From: Cyanoderma ruficeps
Taxonomy: Eukaryota; Chordata; Aves; Passeriformes; Timaliidae
Direction: 5' to 3'
Length of the DNA stretch: 64,000 nucleotides
NCBI GenBank assembly: GCA_008694505.1
Contig: VZDJ01000063.1
Span: forward strand, 2,616,339-2,680,338
The position numbers and the translations under genes are program-made. Below, piece by piece: positions 26,851 through 39,400 of the stretch. Within the stretch, counting starts at the first letter, position 1. Every line of letters begins with the position of its first letter. The notes under the pieces are model-generated. The model was not told the DNA's origin. It saw nothing but the letters and a program-made list of their open reading frames with translations, and made no database searches.

Positions 26851-27707
26851 CCCCTCCAGGGTATGAAACCTCATCCAGAAATCAATGGGAATTGCCAACC
26901 CTGCTGCCACGTTCCCTTTCTTCCGCAGCAAATGAACGTGGGGGCTGCCTGGAAATGTCTGGGTTTTTGGTTAGGGAGGTTAAACTTCAAGAATTTCCCT
27001 GAACATGAGTTTGTTCCCGAATTGTTAGGTTGTTTGGGTGTTTTTCTCCTTTTGAGTCTCTCCAGCTTGTTCTCCCTCTTCCTTTCCCTGATCTTTTCAC
27101 GGGGGAAGGCACATCCATCACCAAGTGCCAGTGCAGGAGGGACAAAGCCTTTTCCAAAGGACCATTAGGTGATGAAATACGTTTCCCTGCCCTCATGGGT
27201 GCCCACGTGCTGCTTAAATGAAGCTTTTTAACTGAATGTGGCTGTGGCTTTCCACATGGGGAAAATTGTTCTAGTATTTACTGCTATTAAATTAATTTCT
27301 CAGTAGAGGATTTTAGACTCTTGTAATTCATGAGGATATTTTCAGTCCTGTTTACTGTCTGGTGCTTAAAAAAAAATTGTCTCAAGCATTTGTTTGCCGA
27401 ATATAACGCCGTTATTACATTAGCTTTCTCTAGCAAGAGAGACAGGGGTTCATTAATGTTGATGTGAATCTTATTGTATCTCGGAGCTCTCTGAGCAGCG
27501 GGTAATTTTTCATAACATATGTGTGGCAATATTCAGGCACAGAATGATGAGTGGAAAATGGTTGTAGCCTGGCGCTGGTACACACCCCGAGCGGCTGCGG
27601 CTCTGCACAGCACCGCTGGGAGATGCTCCAAGTCCTCCAGTCTCTCTGTCTCTCTCAATGTATATATTGCACTATATAGAGTACAGTGTACAGTCAAGCA
27701 GTAGCCC
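26851..27707. other. gene-free unique sequence
   Basis: No exon or RNA gene was recognised. The stretch 27,230-27,530 is AT-rich and repeat-free. The CR1 copy begins just after a TATA-rich stretch near 27,660-27,690. Confidence 0.45.
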
Positions 27708-28086
27708 GTGGGAATCTCACGAGGTTTAACAAGGCAGATGCTGCACCAGGACCAGGGCAGCCCCCTGGTTTCAACATGGCCTAGGGGTGAAGGGGTGGAG
27801 AGCAGTCCTGCCGAGAAAAACTTGAGTGAGCTGCTGGATGAGAGGCTGGAGAGGAGCTGGACATGTGCACAGCCCAGAAACCCCCATGGCCTGGGTTCAT
27901 CCCACAGTGTGGGCACCAGGTGATTGCCCCGAGCAAGTGTGGCTGCCCCATCCCTGGAAATGTCCAAGGCCAGGTTGGACGGGGCTTGGAGCAGCCTTGG
28001 AGAGTGGAAGGTGTCCCTGCTTATGGCAGGGGGTGGAATGAGATGAACTTTATGGTCCCTCTGACCCAAACCACCCTATGATTCTA
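27708..28086 (+). mobile_element. CR1 LINE 3' fragment with internal deletion
   Basis: The left part (27,717-27,900) matches CR1 ORF2 coding sequence near GGTTTAACAAGGCAGATGC, GAGAGCAGTCCTGCCGAGAA and GTGCACAGCCCAGAAA. The right part (27,955-28,086) matches the CR1 3' terminus (CAAGGCCAGGTTGGACGGGG, then CCACCCTATGATTCTA). Several hundred bases of the usual intervening region are missing, so this is an internally deleted, non-functional copy. No intact reading frame remains. Confidence 0.88.
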
Positions 28087-31000
28087 CATATTTATTTTAT
28101 ATAGTTATATATTTAAATTGAGCCCAGCTGCAAAGGGGACTCATCCCTCCAAGCAGAAGTGCCTTCGTGTCCGGGCAGGGACTGCATAGGAGGGAACTCA
28201 AGCGGAGAAATATCTCTTGTTCTCAAAGAATGAATACCCAAACGGTGAAAGACGCACAGCCCGAGGTGGGATGGGGAAAAAAAGAAGAAAAGAGAAAAAA
28301 AAAAAAAAACCTGCTTCATTTGAAATGTTATGAGTATCTCTTAGTCCTAATGCCTTCCCTCCGAATGGCTGCATTCAGCAGCGGAAATTGGCAGCAATCA
28401 GGCTCACAAGTGTTCGAAAGAGATTTACTTGGACAGATGAAAGAAAACCATTTTCTTCTAAACGCCGGTGCCCTGAGCAAGGCGCTCTGCCCGCGCACGG
28501 GGCCGGGGAAGGGCGCGGCTCCTCAGCCGCTGAAATATCCCAGAAATGCCGCTGAAATATCCCAGAAATATCGCTGAAATGTCGCTGAAATATCCTGTCC
28601 GGGATGGAGCGGCTGCGGCCGAGCCCAGGCGAGGTGTCGTTTTCATCTGCCGCTAATGAAAAGCTCCTCTCTGGTTTCTTCATCGGGGCCGCTGTTTAGT
28701 GCCGGGTTTTGATCAACAAAATGCTGCTATTCGGGGCTTCTTCCCTCCTGCTTTGAAGTCGAAATGCGAGGAGGCGGGGAGGGGAGCACTGAGAGCCTGT
28801 GAAGATCCAACCCACCGGACTTCTCAAAGCCAAAACCATAATTATTATCCCCCTGAGAACAGAGCTCCTCTCCCAGCCCCATCAAAGCCCCACCGCAGCC
28901 TGCAGATGAAAGCCCAGCTTTGAGCTCCCTGCTTTTAACACCTCGTTTGTTTATAAGCTCTGTTGTTCCCAAATGAACAAACGGTTTGTCTGCGGTGCCC
29001 AAAATAACCAAATCACTAAAAAAGCAGCAGCCGGGCTGCCGTAGCCTTAGAGTGGTCCTTGCCCTGGTGTCAGCGGGCTGCAGTGCTTCGGTCACACTTG
29101 CTCCACTACTGCTGTGGAGCAATAGCGCTTTTTCAAGGCGGTTCTGTAGCTCCAGACAACAAGAAATCAGAGCGTTCCAGTGTATAAAATAGAAATACTA
29201 TAACAAACAGGCACAAGTAGCAGATGTTGCAAAGTGTAATTAACAGCTAGTCGGTTTCTGGCCAGTTTCGGGGGTTTCCCCCACACTCTCTCCCTCGTGG
29301 AGGAGCTGCCTGGCCGAACGATAGGGTTTCCAGGGAGGTGGTGTGGGCAGAGAGAGACCTTCAGGCCCAGCTTTGCCCGACCGTGGTGGTCTGCTGCCTC
29401 CTCTTCTTCCCCTCCCTCTTCCCAGACTTGCGAGGGAGGCAGCAGGCAGACGAGGCACTGCTGCCCGGCTGGTACTTGCTACTCACACTGAGATTGGAAG
29501 ATGATTTTCCTCTCCCTCCTGTCCCTCTCTGGAGAAGGAACATGTCATACCTCTGCCAGCGACAGGCAGCTCAAAATGACATTTTCAGAAAAAAAAACCC
29601 AGCACTTTGGCTTTCCTTCCCCGTGCTTTGGCATTCGGGCCGACTGCCTGGGTTTATCTTCCCTCCCTGCACTCAGGAGGCTTTCAAGTAGCATTTCAAT
29701 TAAGATTTTAAACTGGCGAGATGCAAGTTAGATCAGAGCAGAGCTTGATCTCAGCAACTCCCCTCCGCTCCCCGTTTGATATTGGGAAATGTCGCTGTTT
29801 GTACTTCTGTGTCGGGGATGCTGCGAGCGAGCGATTGCATCGTGTGAGCGCTCCCCGGGGAGATCTGAGGGGGAAGAGCTCGTTTTCCTTCAAAACCTCC
29901 CCCCAAAAATGAGCTTCAGCGAGCAGGGGGGTGGCTCCAGAAGAGAAACTGGGCTGTGAAATTTGTCAGTTCGTCATTTGGGTCTGGAATTAAGTCACTG
30001 TATAGTTATAGATAACTGTTTAGGGTGAGCCCTCGTCCAGCGATAATGTATCTGTAATCTCTATTTTTTTTTCACTTGTATGTTTTTGGGAGAAATCTGC
30101 TTTCTCGTGTGTCCGCTCCCCCTTGCACAAAGGCTTCAGTACCCAGAGCCTTTCGGCACCAGGAAAATACAAAGGATAAATAGTGGTAAACATGCAGAGC
30201 TCCACCCAACGCCTTTCCAGCCCTCCTGCGTGTGTCAGTGCAGCAGCTGGAGGGAAATGCTTGTCCCAGCAGAATTTAGTGTGTACTCAGGGGCTTCAAG
30301 ACACAGACCTGGAGGCAAAAGTTGCCTTTTTTCCTTTGGAGTCTCTTCTTTCCAGCGTTCCGTGTCCAGGACACCACACCCATGTCCAAACATCTCTGAG
30401 CTTTGTCCAACACCGGCCCCAGCTCTAACTTTGATCCCTCCTTTGTGTGAAAGCTCTTGCCGTGCCTTATTTAGGGAGTGGAAGTCGCTTCTATCTGCTG
30501 TTTGCTTAGAGGGAATAGTGATTTAGAATAGCAGTCAGAAAGCTCCAGGGGCTTGGTGGCTAATTAGTAGTAGAGTGGCAAATGATGGCCACCCATCAAT
30601 GCAATATAATCACCCACAAATGATGAGTTAACTGGGGCAAGTCGCTGTCACCCCTGCGTGGGGCTCCTCAGACAGTGCTCCTTGGCACAGGGTCACACTC
30701 ATTCTCCTTCAGCATTGAGAAAACTGTCTTTTTCAGCTATCAATGTCTTGAATTTAAAGTGCCTGAGATAGGGCAGCTTGAAGACTCTTCTAAAGACTCC
30801 CAAAGCTGGACCAGTTTGACCTCATGGTCATGCAGACATCTCTGCCTTTGCTGCCTCTTTCCTACCATCTCTGCAGAAATACACAGTCATACTCATTTCC
30901 AGAGCAGGAAAAATGAGGAGCATTGCAAAAATCAATGTTCAGCAGAGGACAGTGACTGGAGGGCTGAGGGGGAGGAGGATGCTGCTGCTTTCTGAAAGGT

Positions 31001-31355
31001 TATTTTAGCTAAAGACAATGAAAAAATGCTCCAGGAGAAGAGCAGCTCCTGCAAAGTCCACCTGATCCTCGTGGTGTTTCATAACTCAACTGCAGCAGCG
31101 CGTGAACCTCTGCAAGGAATATTTTTCTTGTTAGGATAGTGAGTTCCCATTTCACGTGCTGTGCTGGCACAGCCTGAAGCCTTGGTGTTGTTGCTGTAAC
31201 CCAGGAAGAAACCCAGCAGGGATGTGCTTGCTCTGTGCTGTGGGTGTCTTGGAGACACCATGGCAGGAGGAGACACAGCCCAGGCTCAGAGGGATCCCTC
31301 TTCCTTGAGGATGTCCCAAAGGATTGCTCCCTTTTGCATAAGGGTAATGGGAAGT
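28087..31355. other. gene-free flank
   Basis: Contains a poly(A) run near 28,295-28,309, a GC-rich patch with the 11-bp repeat (28,470-28,640), and a GC-rich stretch at 29,740-29,880. No coding exon was recognised. Confidence 0.45.
28529..28594. repeat. 11-bp tandem repeat, 6 units
   Basis: Units follow GCTGAAATATC / CCAGAAATGCC as two 22-bp pairs, then two single 11-bp units (GCTGAAATGTC, GCTGAAATATC). The array adjoins a GC-rich block (28,470-28,530 and 28,600-28,630). Confidence 0.85.
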
Positions 31356-31670
31356 AAATCATAGACTCAGAGAATCATTTGGGTTGTGAATGATCTTTGA
31401 GTCTAACCATTAACCTGGCGCTGCAATGTCCCCACTAACCACGTCCCCAGCTCCGCTGCCCTTCTCTGGACACACCCCAGCACTGCAGTATTTTTCTTGT
31501 CATGAGAGGTCCAAAACTGACCCCAGCATTCAAGGCATGGACTCACCAGGGCTGAGCACATGGTTACAGTCACTGTCCTGGTTCTGATGGCCACAATATT
31601 GCTGGTAAAAGCCAAGATGCCAATGGGCTTCTTGGCCCCCTGGGCGCACGCTGGCTCATTTTCAGGTATC
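31356..31670 (-). mobile_element. CR1 LINE fragment, reverse orientation
   Basis: The plus strand begins with AATCATAGACTCAGAGAATC, the reverse complement of the CR1 tail. It continues with CTTCTCTGGACACACCCCAG, CCAGCATTCAAGGCATGGAC and TTCTTGGCCCCCTGGGCGCA, all reverse-complement CR1 3' ORF2/UTR sequence. The region between tail and ORF part is shortened, indicating an internal deletion. It is diverged and inactive. Confidence 0.85.
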
Positions 31671-34600
31671 AACCAACAACGGTCTCATTTGAACTTTTAT
31701 CTACATAATATAAATGTAATAGTTCCACTGGAATGTGCTGTTCGCGTTGTCATAACATTGGGGGTGTTTGGGAAGGCTTCAGAGCCGGTTTAATTAGCAA
31801 AGTTAGTTGGGAGGGCATTTTGCATTATCTTCCTGCTTTTCTCCCTGCTCCTGCTCTATAATTTCTGTCAGTCGCAAAGGCGGGAGCTGCGGCACACAAT
31901 CAACAGAGGGGGTTCAAAGCCAGCGGTTAGCAGCGCTTCAAAGGACACGGGGAAGGGAGGGCGCTGGCAGGCAGTTTATGAGCTGTCATCTTCTGTGCCG
32001 CCCCGCAAAAAACAAATAAATAACTGAGAGCAGATCTGTCCTCGCACTGCTGCTGCCTGTGGGCGCCGTGGGATCGCGGCTCGTCCTGCCCCACGGTGCT
32101 GAACTGGGTGACACCTCTGGGCAGGTGGGATGTGGGCAGGGGCAGGGGCAGGAGCAAACTGCCGAGGATCCTCAGAGGAACTTGCTGTGCTGAGCAATGC
32201 CAGGATCCCAAGGGAAAGTTTTCCAGTGCTCCCCACTGGGCAGTACAGTCCTATTAAGTGCTTCATGTCCTCTTTGGAGAAAAACCTACTTGTGCAGTCA
32301 CACAGCAGCTCTTCTCGGGCTTTCCGTCTGTCTTTCTGTCTCGTGTCCCAGGAACTCCATACGCCACTGCCCATCTGGCTGAAAGCCCAGGGCAGCAACG
32401 GGAAGATTTCCACTGACTTCAGTCTGTCTTGGATCAGATCCAGCGTGGGAGCAGGATTAAGATATCCACTCACTCCCTGATGGCCTGGACGATGGCCAAT
32501 GCCAATGGCACACTTAGCGTGGCCACTCCTGCTCAGAGCCATCCTGGCTGCTCAGCTCCTCCAAGCCCCACATCTCTCAGAGAAAGCCAAAAGTTGTGCC
32601 ACAGCTATGACACAGATGGCCTCTGGGTCTGCCTGGCTGGGGACAGACCTTTTTTGGGGCAGGGATCATCCGTGTGTGTTTCCAACACAGCAGTCTGCTC
32701 TGAACATGAACAATAACAAGGGACAAGGTTTTTCTGCTGCAGTGGTGGGGAAAAAAAATCCAAATTAACTTTCCCACTCCTTTTCTTTCTCTCTCTGCGT
32801 CTGAGGGCAAGAAACACAATTGATTACAGTCCTATCAAATTAGTACTGTAGCTCAGGCTTTCAGTGGTCAATTATGATCCGCAGTGGAACGCTGGAGCCG
32901 GTTGTTCCCTTGCGGTGCTTTGTTCCTGCCAACCCTTCCCACACGGCTGGCTCTGAACTGTGTGGGCAGGGGGAGAGCCCTGTGGAGCTGCCAGCAGCCC
33001 CTGTCCCCACAGTGCTGAGGGTCCCCGGTCATCCCTCAGGTGTGTTTGGCATCCAAAGGGAAACATGTCAGGAAAATGGGGGATGCGAGGCTGGGCTTGA
33101 GTTTGGCCAGCCCGAGTTTCGAGGGCAATTATATTTTGAGCTGAACTTGTGCCAAATTCAGTGGGTTACAGTAGATTTGTTCCTACCAGGGAATGAAACA
33201 CACACTGGATTGAAAGGGGGAAAAAAATGTTCCCAGCAAACAATTCAGGCCTTTGCCCCCTGCAGCTCTTCTTTCATGCCCGTCACTTCCTCCGCAAGCC
33301 GGTTCACACCAAAGGCTCCCTGCGAGCTGCTCCCCCGCGCCCCCGCTCCAGCTCCACTCGCCCCTCGCCTATTGAAGGCTCTTCCAGAGGAGTGCAGAGC
33401 TCAACCAGCTGCTTTTCCTGTGCAAGCTGGCTCCTGATAGCAAAAGGAGATTTGGGAAAGGTTATGTTCTTAAGGAAAATGGTTCTGTGTCTGCGCTAAC
33501 AAAAGCGAGTTGGGTTTGACGGGGGATGTACCTCGGCGAGTCCTCGCTGTCAGACAGACCTGAGGCACACCCAGAGAACACACGACCTGCCACCCTGCAC
33601 CAAGGCCACCTCGTGTTTATGAGAAGCTGTCACCACACAGCTTCAATCCCTAAAAAAAAAAAAAAAAAATCCAGGTTCTGAAGGGCATATCTTAAAAGAT
33701 TGCAGAGAGTCATCTAGTTATGTAAAAATAAAAAATGAATTTTAATGTGAGGCATTAACATGAGCTCTTTTAGGAATAACTACAGGACTTCATGATGAAC
33801 ATATCAGAGCTCTGCTCCAGCACAGGTGCCTGCCAGTCTTCATAAATCAGCTCCAACAAGTTAATTCTTCATAAAGGAAGAGGAATGTGAATCTCAGGGA
33901 TGGATGAATAGGCACATGATAAAAGAAGGTGCATGACTTAGAGCACAGGTCCTGGCAGGTGGGAAGAGGAGAGCAGTGTCAGGCAACACAGGAGGCAATA
34001 AGAATTTTGGGATAGGTCTTTTATATCCCAACAAAGGGCAGTAGGTTGAAAAATGGCTCTTACCTATTGCTTCTATCATGGGAGTTCCTGGAGACACCTG
34101 GGATGACTGGGTGCTGTTAGAGGTGCCAGGGATGCTCAGTGTCATGCAGGAGGCCGTGCACTGCTGGCCGTCTGAAGCTTGGTGTGGTCCAGAGAGCAGG
34201 CACAGGGTGATGCTGTGGCTCCTGTCCTTGGACAGTGCTTGTCACAGCAGCTGCTCCCGGGGAGGAGAGCGCCCGTTCTCCCCGCACGTGGGGATGCTTC
34301 TCACACTAAGCCTGTTCAAAAGGTAGCTGAGATGTTCCCTGTGAATAGAGCTTGCTGCTGAGCCAGGCTGCTTTTATTTGTTGTTGATTTTATTGATGTT
34401 ATTGACTTTTCCATGGGGCACTTTGGGGACGTTTGCACGATCGCATGTGCAGGCACTGCAAATTGCTTGATGGTACAGTGTTTAACTCGCGCTCTGCACG
34501 GGCGCCAGAGACACATTTTTATTAAGAATCTGTGGTGGTTGTTGCTTTTGTGTTTATGATAAAATATATAATGCAGTCCTCACTGCTGCCATCCCGTTGT

Positions 34601-36339
34601 GGCCACAGGCTAAGGCAGAGTGATGATGTGTCATGCCAGCACTTCCCAGACAGCAGCAGCCGTACCCAGTGCACGGGCTGGCTGCAAAGAGCTCCCAGGC
34701 TCTCCGTCGGCATCCCAACAGGTAGGGAGCGTGTGCAGGGTTGCAGCATGGCCAGCCCAGACACCAGAGCAGGGCTGCTGCTGATGGGCTGTTCCCAAGA
34801 TCAATTTCTGCAGGAGAGGCTTGAGTCTTGCAGGAATTTGTGTAATTGCTGGATGGCAGCAACGAGGGGTGAAGGAGGTCAGATGCACCTGAAAATTTTG
34901 GAGTTTCTAATGTAAGGTCACCTCAAAAGACTGGGCATCTGCCTGGGCTGGACAAGCTGCTCCAGAGCAGTGACGTGTGGCCAGCAGGAAGGTGATGGAG
35001 TGAGAGGTTTCACTGGGAAGAGAGGGGGATTAAGATCCAGACCCTTTTGACTGCAGCCTCTCCCTGAGGCATTTCTTCATGTCCTTGCAGCTCCTGCCCT
35101 CTGCATCCCTAGTGTCCACTTCTCCCAGGCAGCCAGCATCATGACATTAAGTGTTTTAACCAGAGCTTTTATAGATTGAGCTCTGGAAATGTGATGTTAA
35201 CACAGCTACACAGACAAACACCATTAATATTTCAATACGTGGGTGAGGACAGGGAGAACATCCTTTCCTCCGTAAATAAAACAGGATCACTTGTTTTCTG
35301 CTCCAAGACTTGTCGCCTGCCTGAGACAGTAATATTTTAAAGTTGATTGGATCTTAAAATTGTAAGAGGTCCCCAGTGGCCCGACTTTAGCTGGCATTAT
35401 CAGCTCAGCCATTGTCTTATGAAGCAATCTCCTCTTGAACCATCCTGTGCTCCCTCATCCTTTAAACACGTGCAGCCGGAAGCAGCTCGATTCTCTCCGG
35501 CTAAGGCTGTATGGTGATGGTGAGGAATGAAGATGAATATCCTCATGCCTGTGACCTTGGCAGCAGCCAGCCTTGTCCTTGGCACTCGGAGCACCTCCGA
35601 AGGTTCCTGTTTGCTTTTCTTCATTCTCCAGGGACAGGTTGACAGTGCTGTCCTTCGGACTGAAATACACGTCAAAGGGAAAAAGCTGGGGGAACATGAG
35701 GGAGTGAGTGACATCCTGCAGTGCACGAGGGCTGAGCTGGACCACGCACTGGGCACAGAGGAGATGGGGGCAGCTCACTGCCATGGCCTCTGTGTCCTTG
35801 GAGGGAAGCCCCAGCACCCAGGCACATCCCCCAGCAAGGAGCACCCAGTGCTGCAGCACACAGCAGCATCGTGGTGAACAGCACCTTCCAGCAGCCTCCA
35901 AATGTCCCAGGGCAGTGTGATGGCGTGATTCTTGCTGTCCTGGTGGATTAAAACCTGCTCCTGCTGTGGGCAGGACAAAGCAGGGAGTCCTGGGGAAGGG
36001 TGAGACAGGAGCCAGGAGCTGCTGTGGTGCTTCAGGCAAGAAAGACAATTTCATCTTTAGAAGAAAGACTTGGGCACATCCCCACAGCTGCTAAGTGGGG
36101 GGTTACACACTGGAGTTGTAAGGATGATTTCTAGAAAATGGGGAGACACAGCTCTGGAAATCAGGAAGAAGAGAAGCAAAAGGATGAGGTGTGCTGACAG
36201 GATTGGCTGAGGGAGTGCTGACAGTGCCATACCTGCCCAGGAAGAGGGAAATCCTGATGGCACGTGGCTGGACAGAGGGAGAGGGAAAGGCAAAATTATC
36301 CTTAGTGGTTAGGAAGGAAGGCAAGTCAAATTCAGGCAA
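31671..36339. other. gene-free flank
   Basis: Unique sequence with an A18 tract (33,652-33,669). Frames up to about 200 codons were examined and show no domain, splice or family pattern. No RNA gene was recognised. Confidence 0.45.
33652..33669. repeat. poly(A) tract, 18 bp
   Basis: An uninterrupted run of 18 A. No recognisable retroposed gene or target-site duplication was found directly upstream, so it is listed as a simple repeat. Confidence 0.8.
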
Positions 36340-36465
36340 GAAATATGGGACAAATTCTTAGCAGCATGGTCATAAAACATGGGAACGGTTTACCTAGGGA
36401 TGGCAGTGCAGCTTCCCAGAGTCTTTAAATCAACACCAGATATCACAGATCTCCAGGCAGAGAGT
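36340..36465 (+). mobile_element. ancient CR1/L3-like 3' fragment
   Basis: GGGAACGGTTTACCTAGGGA followed by GAGTCTTTAAATCAACACCAG matches the 3' region of an old amniote CR1 lineage (the NGGAACGGTTTACC...GAGTCTTTAAATCAAGA pattern seen in turtle and crocodile copies). It is much more diverged than the avian CR1 copies at 46.7 and 27.7 kb. Edges are approximate. Confidence 0.55.
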
Positions 36466-39400
36466 ATGTGCAATCTTCTGAAGGCTTCCTTTGGGCTACG
36501 CTACCTCTGCTTTTAATTAGGGTGGGTTTAAAAAATTAAAAATCCTACTAGTTGATTTGCCTTTGCAGTGAATTTCCCCACTGATTTCCATCTGAGTCCC
36601 ATGAAACCAGGGCTGTGTGTCTGCTGTTCTTATTTCCAGCTTCAGATAATTCTTCCAAAATACCCTCTTGTACAAATTGAGCCCAATACGTGTGTGCTGT
36701 GGTAGCTAGGAGACTGGCAGGAGCAGTGCTCTCCGTGATTATCCAAAGCAGTTGTCATGTTATTCTCCTTGCTAATGGTATATAATTATGTATTAAGGCT
36801 CTCTCCAGGTAGAGCATCTTGGGGTAATTAGAGCACAGAGCAGAGGACACGGAAAAGACCCCAACACAAGTCACTTTGTCCCTCTGGAAAGGGAAATAAT
36901 TGTCCCAGAACATATTGTTGACATTTTTGCTGCCTGACATGAAAGCGGACCCATTGCAGTGAGCCGGGATATGGTGTGGTCAGAATCAGGCAGAGCAGGA
37001 TCCTGTCTCCACAGTGCTGACCATCCCTCAGTGCATCCAGTGCATGCAGCACTCCTGGTCAGAGCCATGCAGCTATTCATGCCAGGAGTGCGTTCCCCTC
37101 CTTTCCTTTCCTTATCACCATTTGGGTGGGGGGATTTGATTAGCCCTAATTTATCTGCTCTGATCATCAGAGGCTGACTCGGATCTCCTACAAGCTGCCT
37201 GTGGCATTTGACTGGGTGGGTTCTTGTGAGCCTGAGGTGGGAAGAGGTTTATCCGTGGCACACGTTTCTCCAGGGGCTGCGGAGCTCTAGGCTTGCTCCT
37301 CAGCTGTACCTTCTGCCTAGACCCTGTCAGCCTGTCCTCTGCAAGGCTCACAGACCAAAAACATCATCCCAAACTGCACTGCTGCCCTGGACACAGACCT
37401 GAGGGGGGGAGAAGGCAGGAGTGACAACACCGGGAATGTGGCACCAATCACGGGGGAATCAGAGAGGTGGGACTCTTTCCTTCTGTGCTGAGTCGAGTCC
37501 TTTTGCAGATACCTACACGGGGATTCGGCCAGGGCTCCTCCCTCCTTGTCCCCCCTGGAAAAAAAAAGAACAAAATCTAATTCCTGCAGGAAACTCTTCT
37601 TCCCCGTGGAAACAAGGGGTTATGTCTAGAAAGGTAGCATGTACGCTTCAGACCTCCCTTTGACTGCACGAGCAGCTAAAAAACAGCCCCCCAGGGGAAA
37701 CCCGTGGGTTCCGTGCAGCATTCCCACCCTGGCCCTGGCTCCATCGCCACGCTCCCTCCTGGAGCCGCTTCTCCTCCCGCTACCTCTGCTCGCAGCTCCG
37801 CAGCTCCCTGTGTTTGGGAGACACCACAAGACCAACTGCAGCAACAGCAGCGATGCCACCAGGGAATGGCAGCTCAGAAGAACGGGCTGGGTGCTGGTTT
37901 TTTGGGGGGTTAACGAGCAGCGGTCAGAACTTGCACAGGGGAAGGCAAGGGCGTTGCAGATACACCCGGCCGGGAACATCCCACTGCCCCTGGGCCTCCC
38001 TGCTACAAAAGGCAGCTCCTGTCAGGGGTGTTGGTGAGCAGAGCACACAAAATGGAAGCAGCAACAGGTTGGAGGACTCATGGGGACACTGAGGGGATAG
38101 AAACATCCAGAGTCAACAGTGAGGACAGTGAGGGAGCCTTCCACGCTGCTCCCCAGCCCTCAGGGCATGGCTGAGGGTTAGTTCAGGTACCACTACAGAC
38201 ATTTCCCCTCCAAGAATGGGCTGGGCTTTGTGTGTGTGATGGCACTGGGAGGCCAGAGCCACCTTCTCTGTCGTTATGAGTTTTATTCTGGCTGACGGGA
38301 ACAATGAGAACAAACACTGCAGAGAGCTGGCTGGCGATGAAAGTTTCTCTGAACCAACAGAGATTTGCTTCAAAGAGGCCTATGAAGAGGTTCCACTTAA
38401 TTATGAGGCAGAAAGTGCCACATAACTAATATATGCACACAAATATATACCCGTGCATGTGGCCATCCCCCAAAAGACTGGGCACTGCAGAGAGCCAGGC
38501 AGATCCTTTGGTGCTGCGGGCCTGGCAGCTCATGGACCAGACTGCTGCACTGGAGTCACGTTGCTGCCAAAGGGACACGAAACTCAGTTTTATTTTTAAC
38601 TTGGCTGGAGGGAAAGTGGAAGGAATATCTTACAGTGGAAGAAGTAGATGAGGACCCTGGAGATCTCAGCTCAATTCTTGGCTCTGCTACAAATTCCCCA
38701 TGCGACCTTAAGGAGGTCACTTCATCTCTCTGTGCTTCATTTCCCTTCTGCAAAGTTTGGAGAGCGTGATCCTCCCTCCTTGTCTGTTGGGTCGGGAGCA
38801 GACACTGATTTTATTCCCTTGCAGGCGCAGTGCAGGAGAGCACTCTGTCTGCCGAAGGTGCAGGGCAGTTTCCCCAGCTGTGCCCTCACACGGGCTGCGT
38901 GGTTTTTCAGAACAGAGTTTCCCCCAGACTTCCCAGGAAAGGGGATTTTGAGGGTAAACAGCAAAGCCTGGTCTTGGGAAAGCAGAAGGATTTGCACTCT
39001 GTAGCCTGCCCTCAGTGCCCAGAGCTGAGGGGTCAGTAGGTGCCACTTGACTCACCAGGTGATTGTTTTCTTTTCCAAAACACGGTGTCTGCTAGGCCCT
39101 ATCACACCATTATCACACCCATTTATGCTCCTCTCCCCGCTGCTGTTAGTGCTGGGGAATGGATCTCACTGGCTGTCACCTCTCCCTCCCTGTGCCGCTT
39201 GGCATTTGACTGGCAGCCCGTGCCCCGCACGCGGCACCGCGCCGCTGCTGGCGGCTCCTCCGGCACGGGGAGAAAACATCGCTGCAGCACCCGGCAATTT
39301 ATGGCCATTTGGATCCCATCCATCACTGGGGAGGCGGCAGAGAGACAAGTCCCCGATTCCAGAGGGACCCTCTGTCCCCATGGCCTGGGAGGCTTTTCCT

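Noticed and set aside
33600..33670. Poly(A) tract as the tail of a processed pseudogene
   Set aside because: Upstream sequence shows no gene-like exon junction product and no matching target-site duplication.
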